Source: Campylobacter sp.
GTDB lineage: Bacteria > Campylobacterota > Campylobacteria > Campylobacterales > Campylobacteraceae
DNA length: 64,000 nt
NCBI RefSeq assembly: GCF_019423325.1
Contig: NZ_JAHZBQ010000002.1
Span: 518,805 to 582,804, forward strand
Direction: 5' to 3'
Below are positions 61,606 to 64,000 of this stretch, in pieces (positions within the stretch are counted from its first letter, which is position 1; the number at the start of each line of letters is the position of its first letter). Position numbers and translations under genes: made by a program. The notes under the pieces are model-generated. The model was given only the letters and a program-made list of their open reading frames with translations, had not been told where the DNA came from and ran no database searches.

Positions 61606-62031
61606 ATGGCAAAACAAAAAGCTAAAATTTCACCGATTTTTCTGCGCGTAAAGGCCTTCATCGTCGATCTTTTCATCATCGCGATGCCCCTATTTTACGG
61701 CGTTACCTATCTCGTCTTGGGCTCGAAAGAGGCTCTGTGGCGCAACCAAGCCGCGATCGCGCTTATCTGGCTTGCTTACGGCGCGATTTGCGCAGCATTC
61801 TACACTCGCAGCGCTCAGACACCTGGCTATAAGCTCGCGGGGCTTTACCTCATCGACGTTCGCAGCGGACGCAAGGTAAGCTTTTTTAGAGCCTTAGCTC
61901 GCTTTGCTTGCTTCGTGCTTGCGGGCTTTAGCGTCATTGGGCTTTTGATCTGCTTTTTTCGCAAAGACAGGCTGAACTTACACGACCTGCTAAGCGGGGC
62001 CGCGCCAGTCGTGCGAAAGGACGCGCAGTGA
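61606..62031 (+). CDS. RDD-family membrane protein
   Basis: This 141-residue protein has three membrane segments. It opens with RVKAFIVDLFIIAMPLFYGV, the Arg/Asp pair that names the family, and carries the second Asp in QTPGYKLAGLYLIDVRSG. Its function is uncertain; some members are ion antiporters. The stop overlaps the GTG of rnhB (GTGA). Confidence 0.85.
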   Translation: MAKQKAKISPIFLRVKAFIVDLFIIAMPLFYGVTYLVLGSKEALWRNQAAIALIWLAYGAICAAFYTRSAQTPGYKLAGLYLIDVRSGRKVSFFRALARFACFVLAGFSVIGLLICFFRKDRLNLHDLLSGAAPVVRKDAQ

Positions 62032-62591
62032 GCGGGCAGATTTGCGGCATCGACGAGGCAGGGCGCGGATGTCTTGCGGGACCGCTTTGCGTCGCTGGCT
62101 GCGTGCTGCAGCGCGAGATCACAGGACTTGCCGATAGCAAAAAGCTAAGCGAGAAGCGGCGCGAGGAGCTTTACGCTCAGATCATCGAAAGCTCGCGCTA
62201 CAAAATCGTCGAAATTTCAAGCGCGCAGGTCGATGAGGCGGGCTTAAGTTCGTGCCTAAGATCGGCGCTTGAGCAGATTCTTGCGTATTTTGCGGGTTTT
62301 AGCGGACAGATCATTTACGACGGCAACGCAAACTTCGGCGTACGCGGGCTTCAGACGCTCGTAAAGGCCGACGCGCAAATCGCCGAAGTAAGCGCGGCGA
62401 GCATCCTCGCCAAAGTCACGCGCGACCGCACGATGTATGAGCTCGCGCGGCGCTACCCGCAATACGGCTTCGCGCAAAACAAAGGCTACGGCTCGCGCGC
62501 TCACATCGCGGCGATCGAGCGGTACGGGCTCACGCCTTTTCATCGCGCAAGCTACAAGATCAAATCGCTGCAACCCTCGCTGTTTGATTAA
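62028..62591 (+). CDS. rnhB: Ribonuclease HII
   Basis: GTG start overlapping the RDD gene by 4 bp. This 187-residue enzyme removes RNA from DNA-RNA hybrids. Catalytic residues lie in GIDEAGRGCLAGPL (Asp, Glu) and in YDGNANFG (Asp). The family segment SAASILAKVTRDRTM follows, and the end is PFHRASYKIKSLQPSLF. Confidence 0.93.
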   Translation: MSGQICGIDEAGRGCLAGPLCVAGCVLQREITGLADSKKLSEKRREELYAQIIESSRYKIVEISSAQVDEAGLSSCLRSALEQILAYFAGFSGQIIYDGNANFGVRGLQTLVKADAQIAEVSAASILAKVTRDRTMYELARRYPQYGFAQNKGYGSRAHIAAIERYGLTPFHRASYKIKSLQPSLFD

Positions 62592-63069
62592 TGCCGTAGC
62601 AAGCCTGCTTGAACGGTGAGGCAAAGTCCGCCGTTCGGTTGATACTCCGTCGGCAAACGGCGCCGAAACTCATATTTGACAAAGCATACCGATTTCAGCC
62701 GATGCGATAATCGCTAGTTTTGGCAGGCGAATACGCTTTTTGCCTAGCTAGCAAGAAATTTAATAGCCCACAGCCTGCGCTCTCGGCTATGGCCTACTCT
62801 TGCGCTGCTTGCAGGAATTTTAACTGCGCTTTCATATCTCGTAAGAGCCCGTACAAGGTCGGAATTTTATCTAAAACTGCGAGCTCGGCTCGCTAGCTTA
62901 TCCGCGCAGCACAGTATGCTGAATAAAATTTAAAATTCCGCGCAGCGTAAATTCAGTCCGCGCGCCGCAATAAAGCTAAAATTTAAATTTAGCCTTGACG
63001 ACGAGAAGGCATTGCGTTTTAAATTTAAAACCGCGGGTAAAATTTTGAATGAAATTTTGATATAAAAAA
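62592..63069. other. Intergenic region without a recognisable gene
   Basis: A weak dyad (GAACGG/CCGTTC, 62610-62637) follows rnhB. The remainder is GC/AT-mixed sequence with AAATTT words and no coding frame of note. Confidence 0.5.
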
Positions 63070-63105
63070 GCGGCTAAATTTTAAAATTTTATAAAATTTA
63101 GCCGC
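63070..63105 (-). terminator. Terminator of the lipoprotein gene
   Basis: A perfect 14-bp stem (GCGGCTAAATTTTA at 63070-63083 with 63092-63105) and an 8-base loop, followed by TTTTTT on the minus strand. It lies 12 bp beyond the stop of the lipoprotein gene. Confidence 0.85.
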
Positions 63106-63117
63106 GAGATGAGGTGC

Positions 63118-63885
63118 TTACTTTCTTTCGTAGAAAATTACTAAGGCGTCTTCTGCCACCCTTTTACCAGTGAACGAACTTGTTTTAATAATATCATCGG
63201 CAACATCTTCGGTCACCATAAATTTATCCGACAAACTTATGCTTTTATCGGCATTCACGATAAAATTTAGCTCAATAACAGCTTTTGATGGATACTCTAC
63301 TTTTTTGCGTCCAAAAACTGCATCATATTGCTCTACTGTTAGCTGCGAGTAATAGACGGCTCTCTTAAGATATTCTATAATATAATCAACGCTATATTCT
63401 TTTTGAAATTCCACTTTTAATTTATCGTCACAATCAACTATCTTGTCTTCATCGTCGAATTCTATTTTGCCTTTAGTTTTAAATGTTTCTTGGAATTTTA
63501 CCTCATTGAGTTTGCAGTGTTCTTTTGCTAGCTTAAGCAGGCCTTGCTCATCATAGACCTTACTTTTGTAATAAATCATAGCATTATTTAAAGATGTATC
63601 CAATGCTCTTTGTTTATAAGATTTAAGGCTCTCGGTTTTATCTTGCACTATCTTTGCTTTCATGCGCTCCATATCCACGTCGCAAACCATCTTGACCATC
63701 TTTAATCCGCCGTTTTCCTCTTTGCTCCAGGTGACACTTTTGCAGATTTTCGAGCCCTCGATCGCCGTGCCGATACTCATAGACTTAAAATCGGGCAGAG
63801 TGTAGTTTTTCACGAGCTCTACTTCGTCCTCGCCGCATCCCGCTAAAAACAATGCCGCCAGCGCGACACTTAGCACATATTTCAT
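63118..63885 (-). CDS. Lipoprotein of unknown function
   Basis: This 255-residue protein has a lipoprotein signal with lipobox FLAGC (Cys 17). The mature part is Lys/Glu-rich with pairs of Cys (KICKSV and VCDVDM; HCKLNE and VDCDDK) that may form disulfides. It has no family I recognise. AAGGAGTTAA lies before the ATG. The AT-rich codon use in the middle differs from the housekeeping genes to its left. Confidence 0.7.
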   Translation of the reverse strand: MKYVLSVALAALFLAGCGEDEVELVKNYTLPDFKSMSIGTAIEGSKICKSVTWSKEENGGLKMVKMVCDVDMERMKAKIVQDKTESLKSYKQRALDTSLNNAMIYYKSKVYDEQGLLKLAKEHCKLNEVKFQETFKTKGKIEFDDEDKIVDCDDKLKVEFQKEYSVDYIIEYLKRAVYYSQLTVEQYDAVFGRKKVEYPSKAVIELNFIVNADKSISLSDKFMVTEDVADDIIKTSSFTGKRVAEDALVIFYERK

Positions 63886-63925
63886 CTTTAACTCCTTGAA
63901 GTGAATTTTCTAGAAAATAATGCTA

Positions 63926-64000
<75 letters not shown>

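Overview
The window looks like a piece of a Campylobacter chromosome, probably one of the relatively GC-rich, oral, anaerobe-like species. The C. gracilis/rectus/showae group is my best guess; I have no database match. The signs are the very frequent AAATTT/TAAAATTT words in and between genes, short intergenic gaps, an arylsulfate sulfotransferase (AssT) with DsbA/DsbI partners, a DcuC-type dicarboxylate carrier, a class III hybrid cluster protein and an S8 autotransporter. There is no rRNA, CRISPR array or intact insertion sequence. The window ends in about 75 bases of almost pure C, probably a contig-end artefact.

Layout. (1) 1-1.2 kb: the tail of an unknown gene and two DUF1566 paralogues. 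(2) 1.7-10.2 kb, minus strand: an iron/heme uptake locus. It has a TonB-dependent receptor, ExbB, ExbD, a remnant of a second receptor, a FecCD permease, an ATPase, a binding protein, TonB and a HutW/ChuW-type radical SAM enzyme, so it carries its own energy-transducing system. It lies between the copied 5' end of one gene (X) and the copied 3' end of another (Y). Intact X (beta-propeller-like) and Y (leucine-rich-like) follow at 11.0-13.9 kb. (3) 14.2-17.4 kb: small genes, including a flavin reductase-like gene without a normal start and an oxidoreductase interrupted by an in-frame TGA. (4) 17.5-27.4 kb: a periplasmic sulfotransfer island with two AssT enzymes, an orphan binding protein, two DsbA proteins, one DsbI and a two-component system. 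(5) 27.7-36.4 kb: a DUF2695 protein, a MenA-like prenyltransferase, a pyridoxal kinase-like protein, Hcp and a large S8 autotransporter protease.

(6) 37.0-43.6 kb: an AT-rich element integrated at the 3' end of tRNA-Asn. It is bounded by a 20-bp direct repeat and has matching tandem 11-bp repeats inside both ends. Its tyrosine integrase is broken twice. It carries a RelE/HigB-type toxin with its antitoxin, a PepSY membrane protein, a collapsed receptor, a full siderophore receptor and a broken small regulator. A cluster of six tRNA genes follows. (7) 44.2-54.1 kb: RdgB, a YajR-like transporter, MoeA, a DNA glycosylase, a MORN/YwqK-like protein, a DcuC-type carrier and a PepF-like peptidase. 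(8) 55.2-58.8 kb, minus strand: four overlapping genes for carbonic anhydrase, an MscS channel, a very acidic 57-residue protein and an unusual Fe/Mn-SOD-like protein. (9) 58.9-63.9 kb: a Bax inhibitor-1 family protein, SecG, Frr, PyrE, an RDD protein, RNase HII and a lipoprotein.

Five observations stand out: the SOD-like protein with altered second-sphere residues and its acidic partner; the Dsb/two-component/AssT island; the heme locus sitting in a broken X-Y duplication; the tRNA-Asn element with candidate integrase arm sites; and the TGA at a conserved Cys position. All family assignments come from reading motifs by eye.
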